From contig NZ_CP116899.1 in the NCBI RefSeq assembly GCF_030997045.1, forward strand, positions 5,232,001 to 5,296,000: a DNA stretch of 64,000 nt, given 5' to 3'. The position numbers and the translations under genes are program-made. This DNA is from Microbulbifer sp. TB1203 (GTDB lineage: Bacteria > Pseudomonadota > Gammaproteobacteria > Pseudomonadales > Cellvibrionaceae). Numbering within the stretch: position 1 is the first letter of the stretch; each line of letters starts with the position of its first letter. Shown here one piece after another: positions 16,179 to 24,190 of the stretch. The notes under the pieces were generated by a model that made no database searches, had not been told where the DNA came from, and saw nothing but the letters and a program-made list of their open reading frames with translations.

Positions 16179-18899
16179 ATGGATCGACGCGATTTTCTCA
16201 AGAAAGGCGCACTGGCCGCCTCCCTGCCTCTGACGGGGCAGGCGATGTCCGCGGCTTTGGCTTCTGCGCCGGCACCTCTTTCCCCTCTCCCCCCCGTGCG
16301 CAAAGAAGGCCATTTGAGCTGGCTGGAAGGGGAGGAGCCCGCCATCAAATCCGGTGCGACCTGGGGACAAGCGTGGTCCCGGGGGGTAATGGAACCCGGG
16401 CAGGCGCTCTGCCTGGTCAATGAGCGGGGCGACAAAGTGGCGCTGCAGAGCTGGCCCACTGCCTACTGGCCCGATGGCAGTGTTAAATGGACGGCACATG
16501 CCGTAGCCGCCAACACCGCACTGGGAAGCCAGTTCCGGGTCGAGAAGGGCTCCGGTCCGGCGCCGACGATGGCCGTTCGCATCGAGAATCTGCGCGATAG
16601 GTTCGAAGTAAATACGGGCGTTGTGCGTTGGGTTATCCCCAAACGCGGCCCGTATATTATTCGTGAAATGCTGCGCAACGATCGTTTGATCGCAAAAAAT
16701 GCCAGGCTTGTCGGCCTTGTACAGGACGGCGTCGAAATCGAATCCGCGGTCCAGACAGAGTCATTTCAGGCCCATATCACCCGGGCCACGGCGGAGCAAC
16801 AGGGGCCGGTTCGTGCGGTGATCAAGCTGGAAGGTGTGCATCGCACGGAGGCGGGGCGCGAATGGCTGCCCTTCACTCTGCGTCTGTACTTCTATGCCGG
16901 CGGGGAGTCGCTGCGTGTCAGCCACAACTTTGTCTTTGACGGCGATGACCAAAAAGATTTTATCAGGGGATTGGGTTTCCGCTTTGAGGTGGTTCAGCGC
17001 GACGAGCCGTACAATCGGCATGTCCGCTTTGTTGGGGAAGACAGCGGCCTCTGGAGTGAATCGCCGCTGGGAATCACCGGTTTGCGGAGAGACCCCGGGC
17101 GCGCCGTAAGGCAGGCGCAAATAGATGGTGTTGCGACTCCCCCGCTCAGCGAGTGGGATAGCCGGGTCAGCAGCCGGATGCACTGGATTCCGGTATGGAA
17201 TGACTACAGCCTCTCGCAACTGAACGCGAATGGTTTTTCCGTCAAAAAGAGAACCAAAAGCGGCCACGGCTGGATAGACGCCGCTCAGGGGCAGCGGGCC
17301 AGCGGCGTGGGCTACCTGGGCGGAGTTTCGGGCGGTGTGCTCTTCGGTATGCGGGACTTCTGGCAGCTGCACCCGACTCAAATCGATATCCGCAATGCCG
17401 GCCAGGATGTGGCCGAAGCCACCCTCTGGTTCTGGTCGCCCGAAGCGCCCCCCATGGATGTGCGTTTCTACCATGACGGCATGGGGCAGGAAACCTATGA
17501 GCAACAGCTCGACGCTCTCAATATCACCTACGAAGATTACGAGCCGGGGTTTGGAAGTGCCTACGGCGTCGCCCGCACCACAGAATTTACCCTGTACGTT
17601 TTGGGTGCCACTCCATCGCGCAGCGACACCATAGCGTTCGCGGATACCATTAGAAAACCGGCGCAAGTTGTCGCCGCTCCCGAGGATTACCTGAAGGCCG
17701 GAGTGTTTGGTTCCCTGTGGAGCCTGCCCGACAGATCGACGCCGACGAAAAAGGCTATCGAAGACAGGCTGACCTGGTCGGTACAGTACTACAAGAAGCA
17801 AATTGACCAGCACCACTGGTACGGCTTCTGGAACTACGGCGACATAATGCACACCTACGACGCCGATCGCCACGTGTGGCGATACGACGTCGGCGGCTAT
17901 GCTTGGGATAATTCGGAACTGTCACCAGATTTGTGGTTGTGGTACTCCTTCTTGCGAACTGGCGATGCCGATACTTTCCGCATAGCTGAAGCCATGACCC
18001 GTCATAACCGCGACGTCGATATGTATCACCTGGGGCGTTTCAAAGGCCTGGGTACGCGCCACAATGTCCAGCACTGGGGATGCAGTGCCAAACAATTGCG
18101 CATCAGTACGGCCGCCTATCGACGCTTCCACTATTTCCTGACCGGTGATGAGCGAACCGGTGATGTGCTCAATGAAGTCATAGAGGCTGACAGGAAACTC
18201 GCCGAAGTCAATGCGCACCGAAAACTGCCTAACGAGAAACCGATGCCCGGCGAGGCCAGAATTGGCGTCGGTACCGATTGGGGCTCCGCCGCAGCCAACT
18301 GGCTGACGGCCTGGGAACGCACCGGGGACGAGAAGTATCGGCGGTGGCTTGAGGATGCGATGCGGGTTATCGGTGGTCATCCCCAGGGCTTTTTCGCCGG
18401 GGGCTTCGGCTTCGATATCGACAGCAAAAAGCTGCTTCCCCCTCCGGATACGGGGCCGGGCCTTTCGCACCTGAGTGCCGTCTTTGGCCTGATTGAAATA
18501 TGCGCTGAGTTGAATCAGTTGATCGATGTGCCCGAGTTCAAGACGGCCTGGCTGCGTTACGGCAGATACTACAGTGCCAGTGACGAAGAGCAGAAGGCCG
18601 CGCTGGGCAGGTCTTTCCAAAACAACAGCCTGACCGTGGCCCACTCGCGCCTGACTGCCTATGTGGCGGTGCAGGAAGGTGACAGGAAGCTGGCACAGCG
18701 GGCCTGGAAGGAGTTCACCCGCCAGCGGGAGTTCACACGCCACTGGACAGGCAGAAGTCCCGCCACAGAGGAAATCACCGGGCCGGATGTATTGAATCCC
18801 ATCGTCGAAGCGCCCTGGGTTTCGACCAATGACACGGCACAATGGGGGTTGGCGGCCATTCAAAATCTCGCACTGATAGCGGGCGAACTCGACGGCTAA
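16179..18899 (+). CDS. Tat-exported PL26-like exo-rhamnogalacturonan lyase
   Basis: This 906-residue protein is chosen to start at the ATG at 16179, where a twin-arginine signal begins (RRDFLKKG, then ALAASLPLTG). The longer in-frame start at 16128 would bury that signal. The body resembles the large three-part proteins annotated as PcRGLX-like exo-rhamnogalacturonan lyases (family PL26). It has a beta-rich N-terminal half and an alpha-helical toroid-like second half (HHWYGFWNYGD, HNVQHWGCSA, GTDWGSAAANW). It would release unsaturated galacturonosyl-rhamnose disaccharides, the substrate of the GH105 enzyme encoded 28 bp downstream. Use of Tat export implies folding before export to the periplasm. 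Family assignment rests on recalled similarity and context, so it is moderately sure. Confidence 0.7.
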   Translation: MDRRDFLKKGALAASLPLTGQAMSAALASAPAPLSPLPPVRKEGHLSWLEGEEPAIKSGATWGQAWSRGVMEPGQALCLVNERGDKVALQSWPTAYWPDGSVKWTAHAVAANTALGSQFRVEKGSGPAPTMAVRIENLRDRFEVNTGVVRWVIPKRGPYIIREMLRNDRLIAKNARLVGLVQDGVEIESAVQTESFQAHITRATAEQQGPVRAVIKLEGVHRTEAGREWLPFTLRLYFYAGGESLRVSHNFVFDGDDQKDFIRGLGFRFEVVQRDEPYNRHVRFVGEDSGLWSESPLGITGLRRDPGRAVRQAQIDGVATPPLSEWDSRVSSRMHWIPVWNDYSLSQLNANGFSVKKRTKSGHGWIDAAQGQRASGVGYLGGVSGGVLFGMRDFWQLHPTQIDIRNAGQDVAEATLWFWSPEAPPMDVRFYHDGMGQETYEQQLDALNITYEDYEPGFGSAYGVARTTEFTLYVLGATPSRSDTIAFADTIRKPAQVVAAPEDYLKAGVFGSLWSLPDRSTPTKKAIEDRLTWSVQYYKKQIDQHHWYGFWNYGDIMHTYDADRHVWRYDVGGYAWDNSELSPDLWLWYSFLRTGDADTFRIAEAMTRHNRDVDMYHLGRFKGLGTRHNVQHWGCSAKQLRISTAAYRRFHYFLTGDERTGDVLNEVIEADRKLAEVNAHRKLPNEKPMPGEARIGVGTDWGSAAANWLTAWERTGDEKYRRWLEDAMRVIGGHPQGFFAGGFGFDIDSKKLLPPPDTGPGLSHLSAVFGLIEICAELNQLIDVPEFKTAWLRYGRYYSASDEEQKAALGRSFQNNSLTVAHSRLTAYVAVQEGDRKLAQRAWKEFTRQREFTRHWTGRSPATEEITGPDVLNPIVEAPWVSTNDTAQWGLAAIQNLALIAGELDG

Positions 18900-18927
18900 A
18901 AGCAATGATCGAAGAGAAGTGAACAAT

Positions 18928-20034
18928 ATGCCAAAGATCGCGCACGATATATCCTACGATACGGTTCAAGACAGCATTGAAAAACTGATCGAAAACCTCG
19001 TCAATATCACCGATGAAAGTGGAGAATTTCTTCTCGAGCTGGAAGATGGCCGGGTGATAGATACTAAAGGCTGGAACGGCTGGGAGTGGACCCACGGGAT
19101 CGGCCTCTACGGTCTGCTCAAATACTGGGATATCACCGGCAACGAAAAATCGAAGGACATCATCGAAGCCTGGTTCAGGGACCGCTTCGCCGAGGGAACC
19201 ACCACCAAAAATGTCAACACTGTGGCCCCCTTCCTGACCCTGGCCTACCTGCAGGAGCGCACCGGTGAACGGAGTTACCTGCCCTACCTGGATGTGTGGG
19301 CCGAATGGGTTATGCGGGATATGCCGCGCACTGAGGAAAACGGGCTGCAGCATATCGTCTACAACTCGGAGAACTACCAGCAATTGTGGGACGACACGCT
19401 GATGATGAGCGTGCTGCCGCTGGCCAAAATCGGCCTTCTGCTGGATCGCCCGCACTATGTCGAAGAAGCCAAGCGGCAATTTATGCTGCATATCAAATAC
19501 CTGACGGACCGGAAAACCGGTTTGTGGTATCACGGCTGGACCTTCGACGGCCGACACAACTTCGCCGATGCCCTCTGGGCGCGGGGCAACTGCTGGGTCA
19601 CCATCGCCATACCCGAATTTATAGAACTGCTCGACCTGGAACCGTCCGACGGTCTGAGGCAGTTCCTTATTGAAACACTGGAGTCACAGGTAAAGGCCCT
19701 GGTTGATTGCCAGCATGACAGCGGCCTGTGGCACACATTACTCGACGACCGGGACTCCTACCTGGAGGCATCGGCCGCAGCAGGGTTTGCCTACGGCATA
19801 CTGAAAGCCGTTCGCAAAGGCTACCTGCCGAAGAAATATGAGGAGTCCGGAATCAGGGCCGTAAAAGCCGTACTGGACAATATTGATGAAAGCGGAGAGT
19901 TGCAGCAGGTATCTTTTGGAACACCTGTGTTCGATGACCTGCAGGGGTACCGGGATATTCCGTTGACCTCCATGCCCTACGGGCAGTCGATGGCGATTCT
20001 GGCTCTGGTTGAGTATATGAACTACTACATCTAA
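18928..20034 (+). CDS. GH105 unsaturated rhamnogalacturonyl hydrolase
   Basis: This 368-residue enzyme has no signal peptide, so it acts in the cytoplasm. It removes the unsaturated uronic acid from disaccharides made by rhamnogalacturonan lyases. It aligns with Bacillus YteR at a constant offset of 13: Asp156 in WDDTLMM matches YteR Asp143, and His202 in WYHGWTF matches His189. I prefer the ATG at 18928, which has GAGAAG eight bases upstream, over the GTG at 18919. It follows the PL26-like gene closely and precedes the GPH transporter, giving an import-and-hydrolyse module. Confidence 0.92.
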   Translation: MPKIAHDISYDTVQDSIEKLIENLVNITDESGEFLLELEDGRVIDTKGWNGWEWTHGIGLYGLLKYWDITGNEKSKDIIEAWFRDRFAEGTTTKNVNTVAPFLTLAYLQERTGERSYLPYLDVWAEWVMRDMPRTEENGLQHIVYNSENYQQLWDDTLMMSVLPLAKIGLLLDRPHYVEEAKRQFMLHIKYLTDRKTGLWYHGWTFDGRHNFADALWARGNCWVTIAIPEFIELLDLEPSDGLRQFLIETLESQVKALVDCQHDSGLWHTLLDDRDSYLEASAAAGFAYGILKAVRKGYLPKKYEESGIRAVKAVLDNIDESGELQQVSFGTPVFDDLQGYRDIPLTSMPYGQSMAILALVEYMNYYI

Positions 20035-20048
20035 TCACCGGGAATCAC

Positions 20049-20104
20049 GTAGGGTGCGCCGTGCGCACCGCAAAGGCTCCAACGGTGCGCACGGCGCACC
20101 CTAC
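20049..20104. repeat. REP-like inverted repeat (GTAGGGTGCGC family)
   Basis: GTAGGGTGCGCCGTGCGCAC at 20049 pairs with its perfect reverse complement ending at 20104; arms are 22 bp. It lies between the GH105 and transporter genes. This sequence type is widespread in gammaproteobacteria. Confidence 0.85.
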
Positions 20105-20167
20105 TGACTACATATAATAAAAACGTAAGTTCGATAGACAATAAAAACACCATACCTAATAGGTGCG

Positions 20168-21721
20168 ATGATGACAAAGCGCGAACTAAAGCCGGTGAAC
20201 TACGTCGCCTACGGGCTCAATGACGTTCTGGGTGCCGGATCCATGGCCGTGATCAGCGGCTGGATACTGTTTTTCTATACCACCTTCTGTGGTTTGACGA
20301 CGGTTCAGGCCGCCTCGATCTTTGCGATCGCCCGTATTCTGGACGCCGTCGCCAGCCCCCTGATCGGGCACATATCTGACGGCCTGGGAAAAACCCGTAT
20401 CGGTAAAAGGTTTGGTCGCAGGCGAGTCTTCTTGCTGTCGTCAATCCCGTTACTACCGAGCTTTGCGTTAATGTGGGTCAGTGGCCAGGAGTATCTCTAT
20501 TACCTGGCCACCTATGTATTCTTCGAACTGCTGTATGCGTCGGTCATCATTCCCTATGAAACCCTTGCCGCTGAAATGACCGATGATTTCAAAAAGCGGG
20601 CAAAGCTTGCGGGCGCGCGCATATTGACCGGCCAGATATCGGCCATATTCGCCGGGATTCTGCCCAGCTGGATCGTCGGAATCGCCGGCGGAAAGGATTC
20701 AGCGTCCACCTTCCTGGTTATGGGCACAATTTTCTCGATCGCATTTATGGCGGTTGTTTTTATCGTCTGGGCCTTTACGTGGGAACGCGACCCGAGGGAG
20801 CTTCCCGAGGAAGAGCAGTCCGATAGCGGCTGGACCATACTGGGAACCTTGAAAACCCTGTTTCTCAATTTGAGTTCGACCTTGCGTATCCGCGCTTTCC
20901 GCCTGCATCTCGGTATGTACCTGGGCGGTTATATAAGCCAGGATATTTTCAACGCGGCCTTCACCTACTTTGTCGTTTTCGCCATTGGTGGCACATTAGT
21001 GATCGCGTCCGAAATGATGGCACTAACATACGTTGCCCAACTGGTCGCTGTTGCTATAGCAATTCCAATGGTGGTTCGTTTTGGGCCCGCGCCCAGTTAT
21101 CGGGTTGCCATTAACTTCTATATTCTGGGGATCCTGGGGCTGCTTTCCCTCTATCTTCTAAGCGACGGCTTCAGTCGCTACTGGCTGATCGGAGCTCTGA
21201 TTTTCGCCGGCCTCGGCCGGGGCGCACTCAACTACATCCCCTGGAATACCTACAACTACATGGCAGATGTCGATCAAATTGTCACCGCGCGGCGGCGTGA
21301 GGGCAGTTTTGCCGGGGTAATGACCTTTATCCGCAAGGCCACGCAGGCGGTCGCGGTGATGTTTGTCGGTATCGTGCTCGAAGCCGGCGGCTTTGTGTCC
21401 GGTGCCGAAACGCAAAGCGAGCAAGCGATTACGACTATAGCAGCCACCTTGGTAATCGGGCCCATGTTGGTTCTGCTTCTGGGGTTCTGGGTATCAACCA
21501 AATTCAAGATCAGCAAGGACACTCATGCAGTGCTTATGTCGGAGATAGAGCGCTTCAAGCAGGGCGAAAGCACCCCTTCGACCAGCGAGAACCGAGCGAT
21601 TGTTGAAGATCTGTCCGGTTGGCCCTATGAGAAGCTGTGGGGCAACAACTCTGTGGGAAGGAGCGTTTCCGAGGGCGGGGCACCCGCCGATGGCGCATCC
21701 CGCAGCGGTTCCCCGATCTGA
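20168..21721 (+). CDS. GPH-family sugar:cation symporter
   Basis: This 517-residue membrane protein has about 12 hydrophobic segments and belongs to the glycoside-pentoside-hexuronide (MelB-like) group of the major facilitator superfamily. The N-terminal signature is visible: ARILDAVASPLIGHISD, then KRFGRRRVF at about residues 57-90. The cytosolic tail after residue ~450 is long and polar. Lying directly after the cytoplasmic GH105 gene, it probably imports unsaturated rhamnogalacturonan disaccharides or rhamnose across the inner membrane. The exact substrate cannot be read from sequence. Start codons ATG at 20168 and 20171 are both possible. Confidence 0.85.
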   Translation: MMTKRELKPVNYVAYGLNDVLGAGSMAVISGWILFFYTTFCGLTTVQAASIFAIARILDAVASPLIGHISDGLGKTRIGKRFGRRRVFLLSSIPLLPSFALMWVSGQEYLYYLATYVFFELLYASVIIPYETLAAEMTDDFKKRAKLAGARILTGQISAIFAGILPSWIVGIAGGKDSASTFLVMGTIFSIAFMAVVFIVWAFTWERDPRELPEEEQSDSGWTILGTLKTLFLNLSSTLRIRAFRLHLGMYLGGYISQDIFNAAFTYFVVFAIGGTLVIASEMMALTYVAQLVAVAIAIPMVVRFGPAPSYRVAINFYILGILGLLSLYLLSDGFSRYWLIGALIFAGLGRGALNYIPWNTYNYMADVDQIVTARRREGSFAGVMTFIRKATQAVAVMFVGIVLEAGGFVSGAETQSEQAITTIAATLVIGPMLVLLLGFWVSTKFKISKDTHAVLMSEIERFKQGESTPSTSENRAIVEDLSGWPYEKLWGNNSVGRSVSEGGAPADGASRSGSPI

Positions 21722-21755
21722 ACTCAGAACGGACGAATCAGAGGTAACACTGACA

Positions 21756-21832
21756 TATTTCTGGCCAGCGAAGCCAGTGACTACGTGAATGGTCATACCC
21801 TCTCCATCGATGGCGGCTGGTTGGACAGATAA
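21756..21832 (+). pseudogene. C-terminal remnant of a KduD-like short-chain dehydrogenase
   Basis: The frame from 21756 reads IFLASEASDYVNGHTLSIDG followed by GWLDR and a TAA at 21830-21832. This is the standard C-terminal end of SDR enzymes such as 2-dehydro-3-deoxy-D-gluconate 5-dehydrogenase (KduD). No Rossmann fold or start is present upstream. A KduD enzyme would belong to the metabolism of unsaturated galacturonate released by GH105, so this looks like the scar of a deleted pathway gene. Confidence 0.8.
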
Positions 21833-21876
21833 ATTTCAAAATAGACTGAAATAGAGATGAGAGAAGGCGGGTACCC

Positions 21877-23412
21877 ATGCCAAACCGTTACAAAAATATA
21901 ATAGCCGCGATATTTACATTGGTTCTTACTCTATTCTCTGTCACCAGAGTCATCGCCGATGATCAACTGCCGAGTATTTATATCGCCGGTGATTCCACTG
22001 CCGCCAGCTATGAAAACACCGATCACCAGGGCTGGGCCGGGGTTGTCTCGCAGTATTTTGACGGGAGCAAAGTCAATGTTGTCAACCGGGCGCGCGGCGG
22101 TAGAAGCAGCCGCACCTTTATCACGGAGGGCCACTGGCAGAAACTGGTGGATGATCTCGCGGACGGCGACATTGTCTTGATACAGTTTGGCCACAACGAC
22201 GCCGGCCATATCAACGACAAGAAAAAAGCCCGAGGCAGCCTGCCCGGTGTGGGCGACGACAGTGTCGAAATATTCAACCTGCAAACCGAGAAGGAAGAGA
22301 CTGTCTATACCTTCGGGCACTATATCCGGCGTATGGTCGCGGATGTTCGCGCGAAAAATGCCGTGCCGATACTTCTTTCGTTGACTGCCAGAAACATTTG
22401 GAAGTCGAGCCGTATAGAGCGCGGCTCGGGACAGTATGGCTACTGGAGCTACCAACTTGCCTGGGAACTGGATACCGCATTTATTGATGTGACCAACCCC
22501 ATGGCCGACCTGCTCGAACAGATGGGCCCGGAAAAGACGGCCGAACTCTACCCCAGGGACCACACCCATTTTGCCACCGAGGGGGCACACCTGCATGCGC
22601 AGACCATCGTCGCTGGCCTCAAGGGGCTGCGCCCGGGCTTGGTATCCGCCTGGTTCTCCGAACTGGGCCAGCAGGTTGAACCCCAAGAGTGGGCCTGGCT
22701 GAGACTGCCATTCCCCGCCGACGCCAGGAAACCGAGTATATTCCTTGTGGGCGACTCCACCGTGCGCAACGGTGCCGGCGATGGCGCCAACGGGGAATGG
22801 GGCTGGGGGGACTATCTGGACGAAAAACTGGACACAAAAAATCATAACATCGTCAATCGCGCCGTCGGCGGACTGAGCAGCCGCACCTTCGTCACCGGCG
22901 GCCACTGGCAGCGGGCGCTGAATATGATGAAGGCCGGCGATGTGGTGCTGCTGCAGTTCGGCCATAACGACGCAGCGCCGCTAAACGACGAGACCAGGGC
23001 GCGGGGCACCATTCCCGGAGTAGGGGAGGAGTATGAAGACATCGACAATCTACTCACCGGAGAACCGGAAAGGGTGCACAGCTACGGCTGGTATCTGCGT
23101 CAGATGATCGGCCAGGCGAAAGCCCGGGGAATCACGACCATCGTCTGCTCGCCGGTGCCGAGAAAAGTATGGCGCGACGGGCTGATCGAGGAAGCCACCG
23201 ACAGCTATCCCCAGTGGGCCCTGCAGGTCGCCCGCCAGAGCCAAAGCCCCTTTATCGACCTCTACCAACTGGTTTCAGACAAATACAATCGCCTGGGCAG
23301 GCGCCAGGTTGAAAAGCTGTTTGCCGATAAGCACACACACACCAGCAGAGCAGGGGCTGAACTGAACGCAGAAGTGGTGGCGCTGCAGCTGAAACCTTTG
23401 CTGGCCCTGTAG
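21877..23412 (+). CDS. Double-domain CE12 rhamnogalacturonan acetylesterase
   Basis: This 511-residue secreted protein has a signal peptide at about residues 1-27 and two complete SGNH esterase domains in tandem. Domain 1 (about 32-250) has nucleophile Ser40 in GDSTAA, GGRSSRTF, Asn107 in GHND, and DHTH with Asp228/His231. Domain 2 (about 286-508) has Ser294 in GDSTVRN, GGLSSRTF, Asn364 in GHND, and DKHTH. The two domains clearly resemble each other, so the gene arose by internal duplication or fusion. Most CE12 enzymes have a single domain. Both catalytic sets look intact. It should remove acetyl groups from galacturonate in rhamnogalacturonan so that the lyases can act. Confidence 0.9.
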   Translation: MPNRYKNIIAAIFTLVLTLFSVTRVIADDQLPSIYIAGDSTAASYENTDHQGWAGVVSQYFDGSKVNVVNRARGGRSSRTFITEGHWQKLVDDLADGDIVLIQFGHNDAGHINDKKKARGSLPGVGDDSVEIFNLQTEKEETVYTFGHYIRRMVADVRAKNAVPILLSLTARNIWKSSRIERGSGQYGYWSYQLAWELDTAFIDVTNPMADLLEQMGPEKTAELYPRDHTHFATEGAHLHAQTIVAGLKGLRPGLVSAWFSELGQQVEPQEWAWLRLPFPADARKPSIFLVGDSTVRNGAGDGANGEWGWGDYLDEKLDTKNHNIVNRAVGGLSSRTFVTGGHWQRALNMMKAGDVVLLQFGHNDAAPLNDETRARGTIPGVGEEYEDIDNLLTGEPERVHSYGWYLRQMIGQAKARGITTIVCSPVPRKVWRDGLIEEATDSYPQWALQVARQSQSPFIDLYQLVSDKYNRLGRRQVEKLFADKHTHTSRAGAELNAEVVALQLKPLLAL

Positions 23413-23434
23413 AGAAGGCCCGGAGTACTCAAAA

Positions 23435-24181
23435 ATGCGTTTCTACAGCCTTTTGTTCCTTGCCATTATTTGCGTACCCGCGTTGGCCCAGAAGAACGTT
23501 CGTGACTTCGGCGAATACGTCAACAAGGGTGAACTTCTCTACCACGCAGATATGAGCGAGCCGGCAAGCGTCGACGGCTGGGTAATGGAGGGCCCGGGTG
23601 TATTGGAATTTGACAATGGGTGGATGCAGATGTACTCGCCAGACGAGGAGATGCATCATGTATTCTGGTGCCCGGAAGACTTTCCGGACGCATTTGTGGC
23701 GGAGTGGGAAGCGCAGAATCTCAATCCGGAGGCGGGGCTGGTTATAGTCTTTCTCGCTGCCAGCGGCGAGGCAGGACAGGACATATTTGATCCCGACCTG
23801 CCGCCGAGAAACGGAACCTTTGACCAGTACACAACGGGGAAGATACGCAGCTACCATATCTCCTACTACGCCAATGCCGCGCACAACCCGGACAGGGGCC
23901 ACGCGAACCTGCGTAAAAACAATACATTTACGCTGCTTCAGGAGGGGGACGATGGCATCCCCACCCGCTCCACGAAAATCCATAAAGTCCGTCTGATAAA
24001 GGACAGCGCCCATATTGCTTTGTTTGTCGATGGGAGAAAGATCATTGACCACATCGATGACGGCAGCAATAAGCCCGTCCTGGGATCCGGAAAGATAGGT
24101 TTCCGACAGATGAAATGGACCCGCTTTCAATATCGAAACTTCAAAGTGTGGTCGCTCAATACGTATTTAACACAAGACTGA
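23435..24181 (+). CDS. Secreted DUF1961 (YesU-like) protein
   Basis: This 248-residue protein has a signal peptide (about residues 1-18, ending ALA) and a lectin-like beta-sandwich of the DUF1961 family, which includes Bacillus YesU from the rhamnogalacturonan cluster. Features include DGWVMEGPG, FWCPEDFPDAFVAEW and the C-terminal GKIGFRQM. It may bind or cleave oligosaccharides; no function is firmly established. It lies 22 bp after the CE12 gene and 9 bp before the GH42 gene, so it is part of the same transcript. Confidence 0.8.
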   Translation: MRFYSLLFLAIICVPALAQKNVRDFGEYVNKGELLYHADMSEPASVDGWVMEGPGVLEFDNGWMQMYSPDEEMHHVFWCPEDFPDAFVAEWEAQNLNPEAGLVIVFLAASGEAGQDIFDPDLPPRNGTFDQYTTGKIRSYHISYYANAAHNPDRGHANLRKNNTFTLLQEGDDGIPTRSTKIHKVRLIKDSAHIALFVDGRKIIDHIDDGSNKPVLGSGKIGFRQMKWTRFQYRNFKVWSLNTYLTQD

Positions 24182-24190
24182 GGAATTCCT

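Noticed and set aside
16761..17873. 370-residue minus-strand frame inside the PL26-like gene
   Set aside because: Shadow of a strongly supported Tat-exported protein; no ribosome site or domain.
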